From Nymphaea colorata (Eukaryota; Streptophyta; Magnoliopsida; Nymphaeales; Nymphaeaceae), in contig NC_045146.1 of the NCBI RefSeq assembly GCF_008831285.2, forward strand, positions 14,027,289-14,091,288: a stretch of 64,000 nucleotides of DNA, in the 5' to 3' direction. The translations under genes and the position numbers were made by a program. Below the pieces are notes generated by a model, which was not told the origin of the DNA, ran no database searches, and saw only the letters and a program-made list of their open reading frames with translations. This document shows, one piece after another, positions 31,663 through 46,600 of this stretch (position 1 is the first letter of the stretch; the number at the start of each line of letters is the position of its first letter).

Positions 31663-34600
31663 AAAGAGAAAGTGAGAGAGCGCTTTGTGTGTATGTGTAC
31701 ATGGACGTGTCATTCTAAATTAAGTAAACATTCATAGATGAATGTCAGGAAACTATAGAGAGAAAGCCATGGACAGATGCAACACCCAGCTTACATCTAT
31801 TTGTATTCTTTCTGCAACATATGGTTGCTGAGGAGCAGGCTTAGATTCATGTTTGTTAGAATGAGAACCAGTGGGTTTTTCTTCATCCTACAAAATAAAT
31901 AATGGGAGTGATCATATGCTAAAGTATGCATAGTGCTAATTTTTTCTGAAAAATTTTCACTAAATCATAGATACTTTTCGATAGAAAAGTTGTGCCCCGT
32001 GACATGGGGAATTGAGCAGAGGGTTGCCACTAGGCTCATGCCACGAATTGCATAAAAGGGACATGACGTCCACAAAGGCAGAAAAAAGATGTACTTTGGT
32101 TTTTGGTCATGAGATCAGCCCCCAATATGGATGGACCATATCTGCTGCTTATCCTGCTTACAACAACATCACTCACGGTGCTTCGTTTCAATCCATAGGA
32201 AGAAACCCTCGTATCTGCCGCTTGGGAAACGCCAAAAGGCCTTCACTCGCAGCCAGCCATGGTTCCCAATCTCCATCCCTCACTCATCTTCTTCCCTTAC
32301 CCACCGCAGATCGATAGCAGTAACTGCTGGTTACTGTACTGAACCTTCTGTATTCTTTGCTGTCAAAGAGGTGCAGGATCAATTGTTGTAGCTCTATTCT
32401 GACTATCAATGGAGAAACCACCTCCGCAGTAGGGAGCCTGGGCTGCTGCATTAGTGCTTTAACAAATTTACTGTCCCCATTTTGTTGTGAGAGCTTTTTT
32501 ACTGGAGCTTGAGCTTTCTTTCAGCATTAAGATCGATGCAAGTTTATGAACTGATTTTGTAACCAGAAACAACAGGAACTTTCACTGTTTTAATGGTAGG
32601 CATGCAACAGAAACATTATCTTCAACAATCATCCGAAACAAATTAAAAAGAACATTTCCAATTTCTTTATGTCGGTCCCATTTCACGTGATGTCTGTACA
32701 TACTTGCAGAGATCATGCAAATTTTTTGTAGCTTCATGAGAGATTCATGGATGGTAACTTTCTGTGTATGGCCTTAGTTCGTGACGAGGGTGGTCCATGA
32801 ACTGATAAGCTGCCTTTAGCTGTAGCTGAGATGACAAATCCCCATCTTGGGCTATCATTGCCAGAATGTTATTTTTGTTTGTATGTCTGATGGGAACCTC
32901 TCTTGTTGGTTCCTTCAGGGGTTACCCGTCAATGCCTGTCAAGTTGCCTATGTTTGCAAAGCCCTCAAACAAGGATGATTAATTGAAGGGGAAAAAACTC
33001 AAAAAGAAAAAAGAAACATGGGTTTAGATTCTTGGCTGTTTCTCTCTCCTTATCTGCTCTGATCCAGTCTTCCATAGCCGAGAGGCGAGAATCTCAGCTG
33101 GGTGCCAATTTAAACAACTTCTGCACAATTGGTTTTCAAAATTAGTTGAATTCCTTGTAGAATTTTTACTGAAAAATGAAAATCTCAACCCTGTAGGTCT
33201 GAGTCATCTGAACTTTTTGATCCAAAACTTACAACATGAAGAGCTCGATGGTCAAAAACTTTTTGAATACAGACATGAATTTAATTACTATGGAACCACA
33301 AATGTAACATCTTTACAGCCAAAAATTGCAGCAAGAGCTTCAAAACTAATTTTTTAAGGTATAATTACAAAAGGTTGGTACAATCATGTTTCACCACATT
33401 AATCTCTCTCTCTCTCTTTCTGTGCCTTCCCACTGAAAGTATCCATCCTTTCCGGCGCTTGGAAGGCAACAAATTCCGCGAATCGATCACCAAATAAGGG
33501 CTGAATTAATGCTTTCGTGAAGCCCAAAAAACCTAAATTCTTTTAAAAGATTACTTTCGTTGGTGTCCGTATGTAGGAGGCCTTTCCCTTTTATATTGAG
33601 AGATCAACCAGTTTTTTTGCTTATTTGTTTTATTTCCCATGATATTGGCCGTAAAGATCCAAGGTCTGGATTCTTCGGTTCAGGATTTCTGGATCTGGAT
33701 CGTTTAACAAGTTCGCACATATAGTGTCGTGGGCTCGGATGAGTGGACAATTCTTTGAAGATAGGACCGAACCAGTTGAACCCAGTGCACCAGACCGAGC
33801 TCAGGCCCATTTCCATCTGAACAAGAGCTAATTGGTAATTAAAGTCAGGTCATTAATTGACCCAAATTGCTTTCAAGTGGAGATTTGTATTGGGTTAGGT
33901 GATATTATATAATGCACATTTTTTCATAAGTGAAATCGCTGTATTAAGTGAATTTCTACAAAATGATGCCAAGTGATGCTTGTATCCTAGTACCATTCTT
34001 GACCAACTTCAACCTAGGTTTTGAAGTTCTTGCCTGACATGGTTGGAGAGTGTACATAAACAAAGATATTAATTAAGAAATTGCGCAATATGCCTCTAGA
34101 AAAAAGGAAACAAAAAGTACTATATTTTTTCGATTTATTACATGAGAAAACTGTTCCTCAGCCGAGAGACTTGTTCAGCCGCCTAATATTGAAAGATGTC
34201 GACAGTTTCATAAGAAAAATTCTCATGTTGGTTGAATTGAGACTAAAAAACATTAAAATGTTATGGATGTTATTTATTTATGTTAAATTAGTAGAAAAAG
34301 TATTTCATTCAAGCTCAATAAGAAAGTGGAAGCCAAACTACAGAGCCAAAATAAAAAATTTCAATTTTTTTATAATAAAAATTTTCAAATTTTTTATATG
34401 TGTTAAACTAAAATTTTTAAAATTTACATGTAAATTTTTAAAAATTTTAAAATCGAAGAGTGAGAGGCCAAAGCCTATGCGGGTCCCTCTTGCCCCCCTC
34501 CCTTATATAGAGGTTTGGAGAACTAGCTTATCATTCTGACTCCATCCATTGTGTCAATCTTCTCAAAATCTTCTTACAAGAAAAGAAAAGCGGGTTGGTT

Positions 34601-37600
34601 GATTTAATACCGCTGCGGCGCCAGTCCCGGGCATCATCGAACGCCCGCTTAGATTGCTCTTGCCTGCAACATGGCAAGCTGCCAATCCATGGCTACTAGG
34701 GAAAATATAAAGTTAGTTGGGTGCGCGAGCTTTTACAGTAATATCCACCATTTGCATATAAAATGTCTTCACAGCCAGAATTTTTTTAATGAAGAGAAAG
34801 CGAATCGAAGGCCTCGGCTAAGCAATCTTAAATACAAGCAAGAAAGGGAATTGTCTTTATCTTAGAACAGATTCCAAATATCTACTTAGTTTATGATTAA
34901 TTCATAGTCACATGTTCCTCTCTCTCTCTCTCTATAGATATATGTCACCAAAGCCGATACAGGAGGTGCAGCATCAAGAACAGCAATAATTTATAAGAGT
35001 GTGAAAGCTTCAATAAGTCAACCTAAGGCTTCTTTTCATATTTCCTGTTGACCAGCATTTTTCTTCATACACTTTTCGATGTAAAACTTTAGAGTCAATT
35101 ATTAAGTACCGAGCGATCCGGCATCGGAAATCTTTCCAATCTTGTTTTACTTTCTGAGTATCGCACGCATGAGCATCTGTTTTCCCGCAGTAACCAGCGT
35201 TATCGGTATGATAAGTCACATGGGTACGCGTTTAAGAAGGAATCCGGCAGTTGGTTATGGGTACCACAATTTTATAAATATGGGCACTGGGCACCGGGTA
35301 TGATAGAGTTTATATATATATATATAAACTCTATATATACCTCTGTCTCTCTCTCTTAGTCTGTATTCTTTTAATAGTTCATGGCTGTAACGCGCGCACA
35401 CACACACACACTCTTTGAAAGCTATTAGATTTGTAAAAGCGCATTGAGAACACTCGCGACTGGTTCTTCCTAAGTCACCATTATTTTACTTCTAAAAATG
35501 AACCAGAACGCTGTCACTAGTTGAGAGCTCCTAACGTCTCTGGACGAAGAATATTCTGCAAAGTAATGACAAAAGATTTCAATTAGCTGCACAGTTACTT
35601 TGCAGTATTGATAAATTGTTAGTAGTCGACATATGTTTTCTCATGTTAAAAGGAATGCTTTTGACTTAAATAAATGACTAAAACTAGATTTCTGCATGTA
35701 AAGCTTCATCATAATGGAAAGTTTAAGTTATTTAACAGGATGAACTTTGCAAAAGATAATTAACATCTTAGCATTTTCCTTACGAATTTTTTTATAAAAG
35801 TATCGTAAGTGCCTCATCTATCCGTTGCACATGAGCTGGACATTGTACGGAATATATCATATTATATAATAATAAAGAAATTTAAAGAATAAAAAAAGAG
35901 AAAGAAACTTCTTTTCGAAACTTGTACTGTGGGATATCAGAGAACGGCAGCATTGAATGTTGGCGTCACGCCTGCACCTGTAAAACCCCTGTGGTGGAGA
36001 GCATGTGGCCATTTGCAAGTGGGCTACAATAAAGGTTTGGTGTTCCCCACTTCATACACGAGTAATTGGTAAATAAAATACTACTTGGATAAAGGATAAA
36101 AACCAAACCTCTTAAATTTGTATTAAAAAATATTTTAAACGAAATGTAAACCTTCTAATAAGTTTATAAATACTAGTTTTGTATGCGTCCTAGCATATTT
36201 ATAAACACTAATTTTGTACAAATCATGTCTAAATCAAGTTATTTTCTAACAAAGTTGTTCTTTTTAACTATCAAATCACTCTTAAAATTATAGCTATAGC
36301 AGAAAAAACATTTTAATAATTAATTTTAATGAATCTGGTTTTTGTTCCTAATCCAGATGGTATGGTTTTTAACATCTTCCCCGCTACAGTTTAATTTCAA
36401 GAGCAAGCGACCAACAATTGTGAGAATAATAACCCAGCGTGAGAAGAAAATAGCGGTGTCTTCCTCGAAATCTTTTAGGTCCGGAATGTGTTCATGGTAG
36501 GAGGCATAATGTTGTCAGTATCAACACCTACAGGATACATATGAACATTGTCTCCAAAATGATAGAAATTTGGTGCAGATCGCCATGCTGAATCAGGGAA
36601 AATCAGTCTTTTTCCTTTTATCATATTTTAAAACCAATTCAAACTAGTTTCAAATTACAATTAAAAGTTTAAAATATAAGATGTAGAGGCAAGTGGCCAA
36701 TAGGATATGTATAACATGCAAAGTCAGCATGCAATTGGACGATACAGAGGATCATATTGTAATGAAGACATGCGGTCCTGCAGTTTGGAGAATCCCGCAA
36801 CCTTGAAAAAACTTTTAAATGAAAAAAAAATCTTAAATTGAGTAAAAAAAAAGTGTGAAAAAGCTCTCTCTCTCTCGGATGGTTTTTGTACCTAGGGGAC
36901 TTCTTGTCCCTAAATTTTGTTATATATTTCCATTTTATCGGCTCTCTCTCTCTCTTTCTCTTCTAGAGTCACCCAACCAACTATCTTATCAAGACACATG
37001 AAGGATGGTTAAGAGAAAAACAAGGGAAAAAAAGTGACATATTTTATCATCTACTATTAGCTCACATCTTTCTCCCTTGTTTTTAAACATCAGTTTGCAT
37101 CACATACATAGCCCTAATTAGATGGCTAAGTGAGTCAAGATAGCCAGAGTTATCATTCACTCACTCATATATATACGAGAGAGATGAAGGGAGAACATAT
37201 GAAGTCCAAAACGGTAAAAAGAATGTCATGAAGGAAAAAAGAAGCAAGAAGCATCAGTGAGAACCAAAAAAAAATTTGAGGAAAACAAGGAAGACAAAAG
37301 ATTACGAAGGAAACTGCGAACTAATCAGCATACAACATCATTGAATCGTATGTTCATGATTTTGCTCACTATATGTAGAACCAATTGACATAATTCACTT
37401 TCATGATTGTCGTTAGCCTCAGCAGCAATTCACTATTTCAATCAATTCCATGCATCCCAGTTGAACTACACCAGAGAGAGAGAGAGAGAGGGAGAGTAGT
37501 AAGCAGACAGAAATGCAAGCCTTCTCCCTAATCGGCCATAACTACAAAAGATGGTCTCGTCAGTGCCAATGGGACAAAAGTATCTCTTCCCTTAACATGC

Positions 37601-37698
37601 CGATAAATTACTCTCAACAACGGGAAGCCAATGAGGCTCGAGTATGAGACCTGCACAGAAGTAATGTGACTCGTCCAGTGAGAACATTAATTTCCACT
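31660..37698. other. Intergenic, AT-rich, no gene recognised
   Basis: Six kilobases without a recognisable protein or RNA gene on either strand. The open frame at 34081-34539 is Lys/Phe/Ile-rich and lies in an A/T-biased tract, so it is unlikely to be a gene. The edge at 34450-34510 (a GGCCAAAGCC... CCCCCCTCCC style) resembles the border of a dispersed repeat. (CT)n and (CA)n runs occur at about 33400, 35345 and 35395. The right end includes the 3' flank of the OSCA gene, with an (AG)n run near 37471. Confidence 0.45.
35303..35334. repeat. 32-bp perfect AT-rich palindrome
   Basis: ATAGAGTTTATATATA is followed directly by its reverse complement, with no loop. It can extrude as a cruciform. 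The flanks carry TA and TC runs. Confidence 0.9.
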
Positions 37699-40600
37699 TC
37701 AGGGCTCAGGTTCAGAAGCCAATCGAGAGCCAACTTTGCTTAGAACAGGTGTTGTCCTCTGAGAAGTCCGTAAAGTAGGGACCAGTGGGTTCATCTCTTC
37801 ATCGCAGAGTGCCACTGGCCGGTCCCAGTCATCATCCTTGAAAACTGGATGGATGTATGCATAATGGAGGTAGCGTTTGAGATTCAGATTTGGTTCTACA
37901 GCTCTCTCCACTGTATCTTTCACCATAGCCTCCTGTTTGTCAAAGATGATGATGTGGAAGGTTTTGCAAAGAAATATGAGAACGGTAAATATGTTGAAGC
38001 TTCAAATATATACAGAAATAGAGAAAAGGTCCTAAAAGGAAAACCCACTTTATCATCAAATGGTAACTGGGTTCCGTAAAATGAAAAATGGTGCTGCATA
38101 CTCACCTGCAAAGGAAATTTCACAAACGCAGCCTCGAACCGATTCTTGCAGTATATGTGGAACCAAATGGTTACTACTGGAAGTACAATTAAGAGCGGGG
38201 TCGATTGAGAGGTACCCTTTGTACTCATCAATCCCATGAAGAGAAGCTGTGATATTATCAAACCAATGATGATACGGAGATGGACATCTGGCCAAAATGC
38301 CGCTCCACTCTCATATTCTTGGTTGTAGACATTTATAACCTAGAAGATGGAGTACCAGGGAAATTTAGCAGTTGGTGCACGGAAATATAACTACAAGAAT
38401 TAAAGCTTTGGTTGAAAACTTGAAACAGAACTTCATCAATGATGGGGAACCTTCTGCAGAAGAAAAGCATGTGAATTCTGAAGCACAATCTTTATAAAGT
38501 ACCTGATGACGGAACACCAAATAGGCTAGACCAAAGAAGACAACTATGAAAGGAAGTAGGATGGGAGTAATGACGGCATACACAAGACCAAGTAAAAAAT
38601 AAAGCTGCAATCGTGGCTCAGATATGGCAAATCCCAGATTTCCTGGATTCATGGCTTCCTCTCTATCCTTCTCTGTTCTCACAATTAGAGTATTTTTTAA
38701 GTGATATATTACCAAAGGCTTTAGCCTCAAAACCTCCATAGCAATTCCTGCCCAGCCATCAACCATGATATAAGTTATGAAAAATGTTGCCTTCATAGGA
38801 ACAGCCACTCCAATTGTCCTTGGAATTCTGCAAGAGAATTGATGTTCAAGGGAAAAAGTTATTCATTGCAAACATACCATGATAAAAGCATTTAAAAAGT
38901 TAGCAAAAGGATCGGTCTAGAACCATGAGCTAGTAAACTTTGAGAAATTCTAGTTGGATAGGTAGCAATTCATAGAAAAACTACACAATACAGACTCAAA
39001 ACTTATATACAGTAATACAGAACATAAACCCAGCAAATCGAACTAAAATTTCCCAATGCTTTGTAGAAAGTAAAAGACGCAAATGTCAAAGTCAATAAAA
39101 TGTGAAGTTTGAAAGACATCACATAATACATGCAAGTGAAATTTTAGTGTACAAAGCAGCAAAACGTACTCGTTTGCAGACTGATTCATGAATTGGTTAA
39201 GCTGTTCAAATGCTGATCCAGTTATTATGCTCCCAAGGAATACATTGACCATAACAAAAACATAATATTTAGCAGCACATCGCCTTTCTAATGCTGATAG
39301 TGATATATGGCCTTCAATCCTGGACATTGTCATGAGTATCGATGGAAGAATGATCAGAAATATCTTCAATGCAATCCCAGGAAGAACACCTTGAACAACG
39401 GACTTGATAGCCTTCCTGGATATACAACATTTAATAAGGAAATAAGTTTCTCAAAATTTCCCCCAACATAAGTAGCAAAAGTAAATACACAAGCATCACA
39501 GTCAATAGGAGCCATGAAAATGAGGTACAGCAAGATAATATGCATCCATGTTTCACACTGTGTGCAGTTGAAAAGAGCTTTCCGAAACAGCAGCTTAGGT
39601 AGAGAATGTTAACAATGGAAAAGGTGAAAGTCAACTAAAAATTTCATGGTGAAAATCACATGCTCAGACTGAACCAAGTACCACAAAAGTTCCTTAAGAC
39701 TTTTATGTAATTTGAGCTGAAAAAAGAAAAGTGAAAGAATGCCAGCATTCTTATCATACTGCCTTTCTGGAGTCAAAATGATAGAGTGTAGACTCTCCAC
39801 AGAAGAGAGTGTCAGGACACTAGAAATCTGTGTCAGTGGCCAGAGGGTGTGGTTGGTACTTAAAAGACAGGATTTGGCTCTTTCTTTTAGTTAGGTTGAT
39901 ATAGATGGAAGCCCACATACTCATTCAGATTCCGATTCAGGTTGGGCACATGCCTTTGTGGCCCACATGGCACCACCTTGCCCTACATCATATTTATTCT
40001 AGAAATAGTCAAGTTGCCCAGATAAATTTAAACAAGGCCTTCATGGCTTCACCCAATAACTTAGGTTTATATCCAATATACCAGAATCCATGGGCAATCT
40101 CAAATTTGAATCTCTAGGCCACACAAGTCAGCAAGTAAACATGTCATGCGACACTACTTGTACAGATAACATTTAAAAGTTTTGACATTTTTAGTGATAT
40201 TCCCATATATTTCTATATGTTGAACAATTTAAAAACTTCTGTCAATAAAATAAATAATAAAGAAAATCCTCATGCTTATGTTCATCTCCTGATAGTCTAT
40301 GAATTGATGTCATACTCATGCCTTGATTCGACCATGCTTTTGTGAGAAAGCTAGAATCTTGGAGAACTTCCTCAACCAAAAAGTGTCCTATTAAAATGCT
40401 TTACTGTTAATAATTGATTTCATGTCTGGATTCCACCATGCTTTTGTGAGATAGCTAGAAATCTTGGAGAACTTTCTCGACCTCGACCTAGAAGTATTCT
40501 ATTAAAATGCTTAATTGTTAGTAAGTGATGCCACTGCATGAGAATGTCTTGTAGTCGCCAGAAACAGGATGAATGTCTTATTCTTGCACTGTGGATAGCA

Positions 40601-43600
40601 AGATGAGGCTTGGTGCATACTAACGGTTTTGTAGCAGTTTCTAATCCAATTCACAACAAGGGTATTCCGTCAAGCAGTACAAGTTTGACTTTGCCTTGTG
40701 TGGCAGAACTGCTTCCTACGTTGCAATATTACATAGTAAGATCAAAATCATCCTCCTGCTTTTTTTTATACAGATGGGCATGAAAATGGGTCAGATAAAT
40801 GCTTGGAAATGCCATTTTAAGGTCACACCCCCAAATCCCCTTGCATTTAGCTATGCTGAAACTGACCCCTTGGTATCCTTGTCTACAGCATCCGTGGAAA
40901 CATAAACCAACTTTAATTTGCAGTTGATTCTACTATATCATGAAATTATGCCACTGACAAAGATGATAAAGCATCAAAAACAAATCATAACATCCATCCT
41001 TGTACAACCTCTTCTATTACTGCTACTACTGTACTATCTTGGTTACAACTTGCAAACTCATAATAACACTGAAAAACATTGCACAAGTGAAAAAAACAAG
41101 AAGCTACAGAAAAGAATAATTCAACAGTCGCATACATCATCCATAAAAATACTCACTGTTTTATTATTGGCTTTAGAAAAGGAAAAACCTTTTCAATCCC
41201 CTCGATGCTGGCAAGAGATTGCACAAAAGCAATTGGGATCATAAAAAAAAATGTAAGAAAGAAGACTGCAACAGAGATGATTAGCCGGCGAACTGCTAGT
41301 TCAACAAATGGTATTGCAAGATTATTCCAGTAAACATCACGGGGCTCTGGAGCCCACTCCGTTAGCCAAATAGTTGGATTGCTTGATTGCTGAGTTTGTG
41401 CACAAACTGCTGCGCCCCATCGAGACTTAAATGAAACAAATGCAGCAGGCATAATTGCATTTGGGTCAGTTATAACTTGTTGCCTTGCCTCAGCTTCCTG
41501 AAAATTGGGGGTATCATAACAAAATCCAAATAAAGAAAACCATTCAGAAGATCGGCTTAGATGCTATAACTTAACTAACCCTTCCCCGCCTCAAGAAGAA
41601 ATGCTGCTAATTTCTCATAGAAAAAATAGCAGAACAGAGCTTTTTTTCATTTTCTTCATTTTCCACTTTCATGATTAAACGGTATTGGCACATTCAAAAG
41701 AAAGTTAACAGTAGATTTCAAAAGAACCCAGAAGAAAATGGTTGCAGACTTAGCAGTAAGTGGATTCAATATCATCAGTTATTTCAAAGTGCCAATCAGT
41801 TTTTCCCAAATCCAGTGAGATCAAGAAACATGATCTTACAATTTCTATATCAAAATAATCAGATTATTTTTTGCACGTGCTAGAATAGCATCACGGGAAT
41901 TGCTTGAACAGGAGGAAAGCCCTCAAGTCAAACTTTTCATGGGTTGCAAACTAATTGAGCAAACCAAATAGACTCACTTATGGAGAATTTGTTAAGGTCA
42001 TAGTTACTGACTAGAAATGCTAGCAAACTCATCATGAGATACACAACCAACTCAACCGACTAGTCAACATTTTCACTCTAAAAAGTTCAAACACATATAA
42101 TACAAATATTATATATATATATATATATACACCAAAAAGGGTCACTAACAAGGCTATACAAATCAAGGCCAGATCAATGACCCTTCTTCATACGTGAATC
42201 AACTACAAGTCTACATAGCTGCCAATCACTGCTCGCAGACCCTTTCCATAAGATATGCATTTTATGAGCTCCAAACTGACCTGAGTCAAGCTCCATAAGC
42301 TTCTTGGTTTATTTACAAGCCCTACATGCATCCAAGGATTCATCAGTTGGTGAAATGTTTTAACAGTAGCTTAAATGGATGTTTGTTTTTAAAGAATTGC
42401 ATCATTTTAACTTTAAGCAAAACCTTATCTTAAAGCAAACATTGGTACAACTGATTCAAGGAAAAGGTCCTCAGCTGATCACTCTTTTCTCTTTCTCTCC
42501 CTCCCTCTTCCCCTCTCTGTGTTTGTGTGTGTACATATGTATAAGCACACACAATATGTATATCCATGCATGAACAACATGAAATATGCTATGTGCACTA
42601 CGTATGTAAAATCACTTTATGTGCACTACGCATGGAAATATTCATCAACTTCGAAAACTAAAGGTTTTGAAAAGAAGCAGTATGGCACTGCACTCCTTGT
42701 TTGACAAGAGCATTGATACTTTTCTTCATTTCCATAACTGTGTACATACTTGTTTTTTTACCTCGCACATGGATTGAATGCTGAGACGGGCAGAACATAG
42801 ATATGCTTGACTCAACACAATAAATGCTAAAGATCAAGATAAATGATGTGGATGCATAGGAAGTGAAAAGACAGGCACATCAATCCACAGAAAATCAATA
42901 GGTTCATCACAGTTACAAAATCTTGACCGAAGATTCTAGACCACCACCATAGAAAGTTGAAAACCAAAATCATTCAGAAAAAAGTTTTTAAAGAAAGAAT
43001 AAGAGAAGACACAAATTAAACAATGAAGATATAGAATAATATAGTTAAAGAAAGAGTGAAAATGAATACAAACTAAACAATCAAGATGTAGAAGAATACT
43101 GTTTTTAATTATTTTTCATGTCTAAAGTTAGTAACTTAATATTTTAAAACAATATTTAACTTTTCTTGGTCCATGACTAAGCTGACTGGTTTTATGACTC
43201 TTATCCAGACACCAATTATGCCTTTATGGGCCTGAAAATTAGCGAAAGTGCTTTTGAATGCTTAGGTGCTTCCATGTAGTACATTCTATGTGCCATCAAA
43301 TGCTTGTGTACAACTCGCATTATATTACATCATAGACACAGAAACACGCAGACACACATATATAAAGACCATTCTAAAGAATTGCTTTGCTGTAACAATC
43401 TCAAAATGTTTTGAGGAGTTATGTCAATGCAGGGGGATGCTACATGAGCCTTTGTTTTGCATGTCTATGAGCATTAACAATTTGATTTGTGAAAAAAGAA
43501 AATAAGACCTTATAACATTAAGATAAAATAATAGAAGTACCAATGATGCAAGAGATTAATGCTTCTTTAGGATAACCAGGTCTGACAAGCAAATAATTAA

Positions 43601-46600
43601 CATAAGCACAAAACATACCTCTTTAGACAATGCATCAATCTCTTCTGTGTAAAAATCAATAGCATCCACAGTATCCCCAAAAAGACCTAAAAAGCCTTTC
43701 TGCCTTAGAAGATAAAGAGATGGACAAGTTAAAAGTGAAAATCTTAGACATGAAATGTCACAAAAAAAATGTAGAATAAAAGTTACAGAAATAACACTGT
43801 ACACCCCATAATAGAATACCTTCTTTGTAGGCCTTTTTGCTGGATCTCGGGCAAGTTTGATGTTACAGTAATCAAGAGAATTCTGTAAACTCTTCTTCTT
43901 GCTCACTATTTTAGCAAGTTGATTTGCATTATACACAACCTAGGTCCGTACCTCCCCAGTAAGCAATTAGAAGAGAAAAAAAATAGCATATAAGATAGGG
44001 AAGGAAAGCAGGTAAGGCAATTCATTAGCTCCTAAATAACCATTTTTACAAGAAAATCTACCAACTAGAAGGTGAAGCTACTTCTTTGGAAGTAGAACTT
44101 TGCAGAAAAACTAAGTATACACTATACACTAAACCTTGCGGTTCTTCAATGCTTTTCCATTCTCTAGAGTTGTACACAAAAATCACCTACCCCACTTTCC
44201 ATGAACAGCCAATAAAGGCTTTCAGTTTCGTTCATGCTAAGACCCAATCTTTTCAGGGCAACCTATTGTTGAGCCAATGTGACAGATAGATGCCACCCGT
44301 TCCCATAGACGGGACACAATATAACACATAGCACAGTAAGTATCCTCACATTGTGACCAAAATTGCACTATTAACACAAGAAATATCTTAAATATAACAA
44401 AAGTGTATAAAACAAGTGGTTGAACACAGCAAGAAATGAAGGTGCTAAAATTGAATCCTTACATCCTGTTAGAATATATAAAAGTACTCTTTATATGCAT
44501 GTGTATATTGTGTAATGTATATAGGTAGGTCTGAATTGTGATTTTGCCTGTTTGTGTTTTTCTTTGTACTTCTAATTTTCTTTCCCGTTTTGTCATTTTT
44601 TATTTTTTCAGTCCGAGGCTGCACTCAACTAGCCATTGACTGGCTTCTTAATTCTGCCTTCTCCTATATATTAAGACCGTGCCCAACGGTTAGCTTATTG
44701 CTGCCTTCTCCTATATACTGTCCCTCTTGTATCTCATCTTTTGTACTTACACTAGTTCATTCAATAAGATTCTTTATTTTTTAGTTAGCTGCCTTAGTGC
44801 ACACTGAACGTTTGTCTTTGTAGGTTCTGTTGGACCTCTGTGATGTTTTGAGTTTTGGTGCTAATTTTCATCCTTTCTTCAAGATATTCGGGTTCATTGT
44901 TAGCAGGAACAATTTATTTACATATGCATCACGAGTCTGGGAGACTGGGATTCATTGATAAAGTAGCCTATTAAGCACTGACAGCTAAACATATACAGTA
45001 ACCAGAGAAAGAACATTAATAGTCAAAGAATGCTTAGGTGCCTGCATGTACCTAGGTCCTATGTGGCGACCCTTTCAACTATGCTGGGTCACCTAGGATC
45101 CTAATTAAAAGAGATATTGTAAAATTCTTTCTTCACCTTCTCCTTCTTCTTCTTTTTACCTTTCTTTATTTCTTCCTTCCTTTTTCTTCCCATTTTCTTG
45201 TTCACCTTCTTTTTCTTCTCCTCCTCCCCCTGCTGCGTTTTTCATTTACTGTTTTCGCATCTTGTCCATTTTGAAGTTCCAGTGCCTAGGGCCTAGGGCC
45301 ACCTACCACTTTTGACTACTAAGGAAATGATAGACGTTATCACTGCAAACCTGATGAGTGAGATAGTGATCTGGATGATTCACACAAAAGAAATGCTCCA
45401 CATGTTCACTGATAGATTCATCAGGATCTGGAGGAACATTTCGAACCAAAACCTGCAAGATGGCGAACAAAGAGCACATGGATCACATTCTGCAGTATAG
45501 GAAACACAAGGAAAAGAAAATAAAAGGAGAGGCTATGACAGCTTCGTGACTTGTGTTTACTCTACCCTCGACAGGTGCTTGTGTTGCTGCTTCCTTGCTT
45601 CCATCACCATCGCATAAATTATTGCAAGTTAACTCTAGTCTAGTGTTATTTCATGCTTTGTGAAACAATGATAACTCACAAGCATCTCTATGCAACTAAA
45701 CTTTGCCCTCCTATTCAATTTTATATGTTAATGGACATGTTAGATTCTTAGTCATAACCCATTGAAGGAGTTAGATTAATGTCAGAACTTGCCAATGCCT
45801 TCGACTTAGCAGGAGTTGTTACACTCGCATGGACGCAATTGTAGATACAAGGACATTGCTTGCTTTATACAGTTTTCCACTAGAAATAGCATGCAATGAT
45901 TGCAGTAGAAAACAAGGGTGAAGAATCAGCAAGACGTTGAATCTGTTTCCAGTAGATCTAGATGAGTCATGAGTAACTCAATTCTTGTTTTCAGGAAATT
46001 GTGTGTGGAAACTAAATATACATCCAAATTAATGTACTCACTGTGAACTGATCTGGTCGACGTTTTTCTGATGCAAGAAAACGCAATCTCATAGCAGATA
46101 TGATTTCATATTCTTTGAAAAGTACATAACATGTCCACCATGTGCATATGTAGCACATTACAAGATGAACCCAGAACCTGTAACGGAACATTTAGCTAGA
46201 GTCAGGGAAAATTTCACTCTTTAGAGATAAATGTTCAACAAACTTCTACACGGTTCCAGTAAATAAGCATGCAATATCTTCATTGACAAGAACCAACCAT
46301 CAAAGACATAGCAAGAACAACATGCGAATATACTGAAAAGCAAGAGTAACAAGTAAATTTGTATGCATATACTATAGCATCTAGAAGGAACAAAATATTG
46401 CAACTACTAATGACATTGCGTTACCTTTTGGACCCTGAAGAAACATTGGCTAATGAAAGCTTGTCAATATTACTATATGTAAAAATTTTGGAGTCATCTA
46501 ATGTCCCACTAGTCCAATTGGTAGGTACTAAGACAAGAATGGACAACACTGAGAGAGGCACAAATATTTTCAACCTACACAAACAGCACAAACTATTAAA

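Noticed and set aside
34081-34539. 152-codon open frame
   Set aside because: Lys/Phe/Ile-rich translation of an A/T-biased tract with short self-complementary runs. No homology recognised and no intron or leader context.
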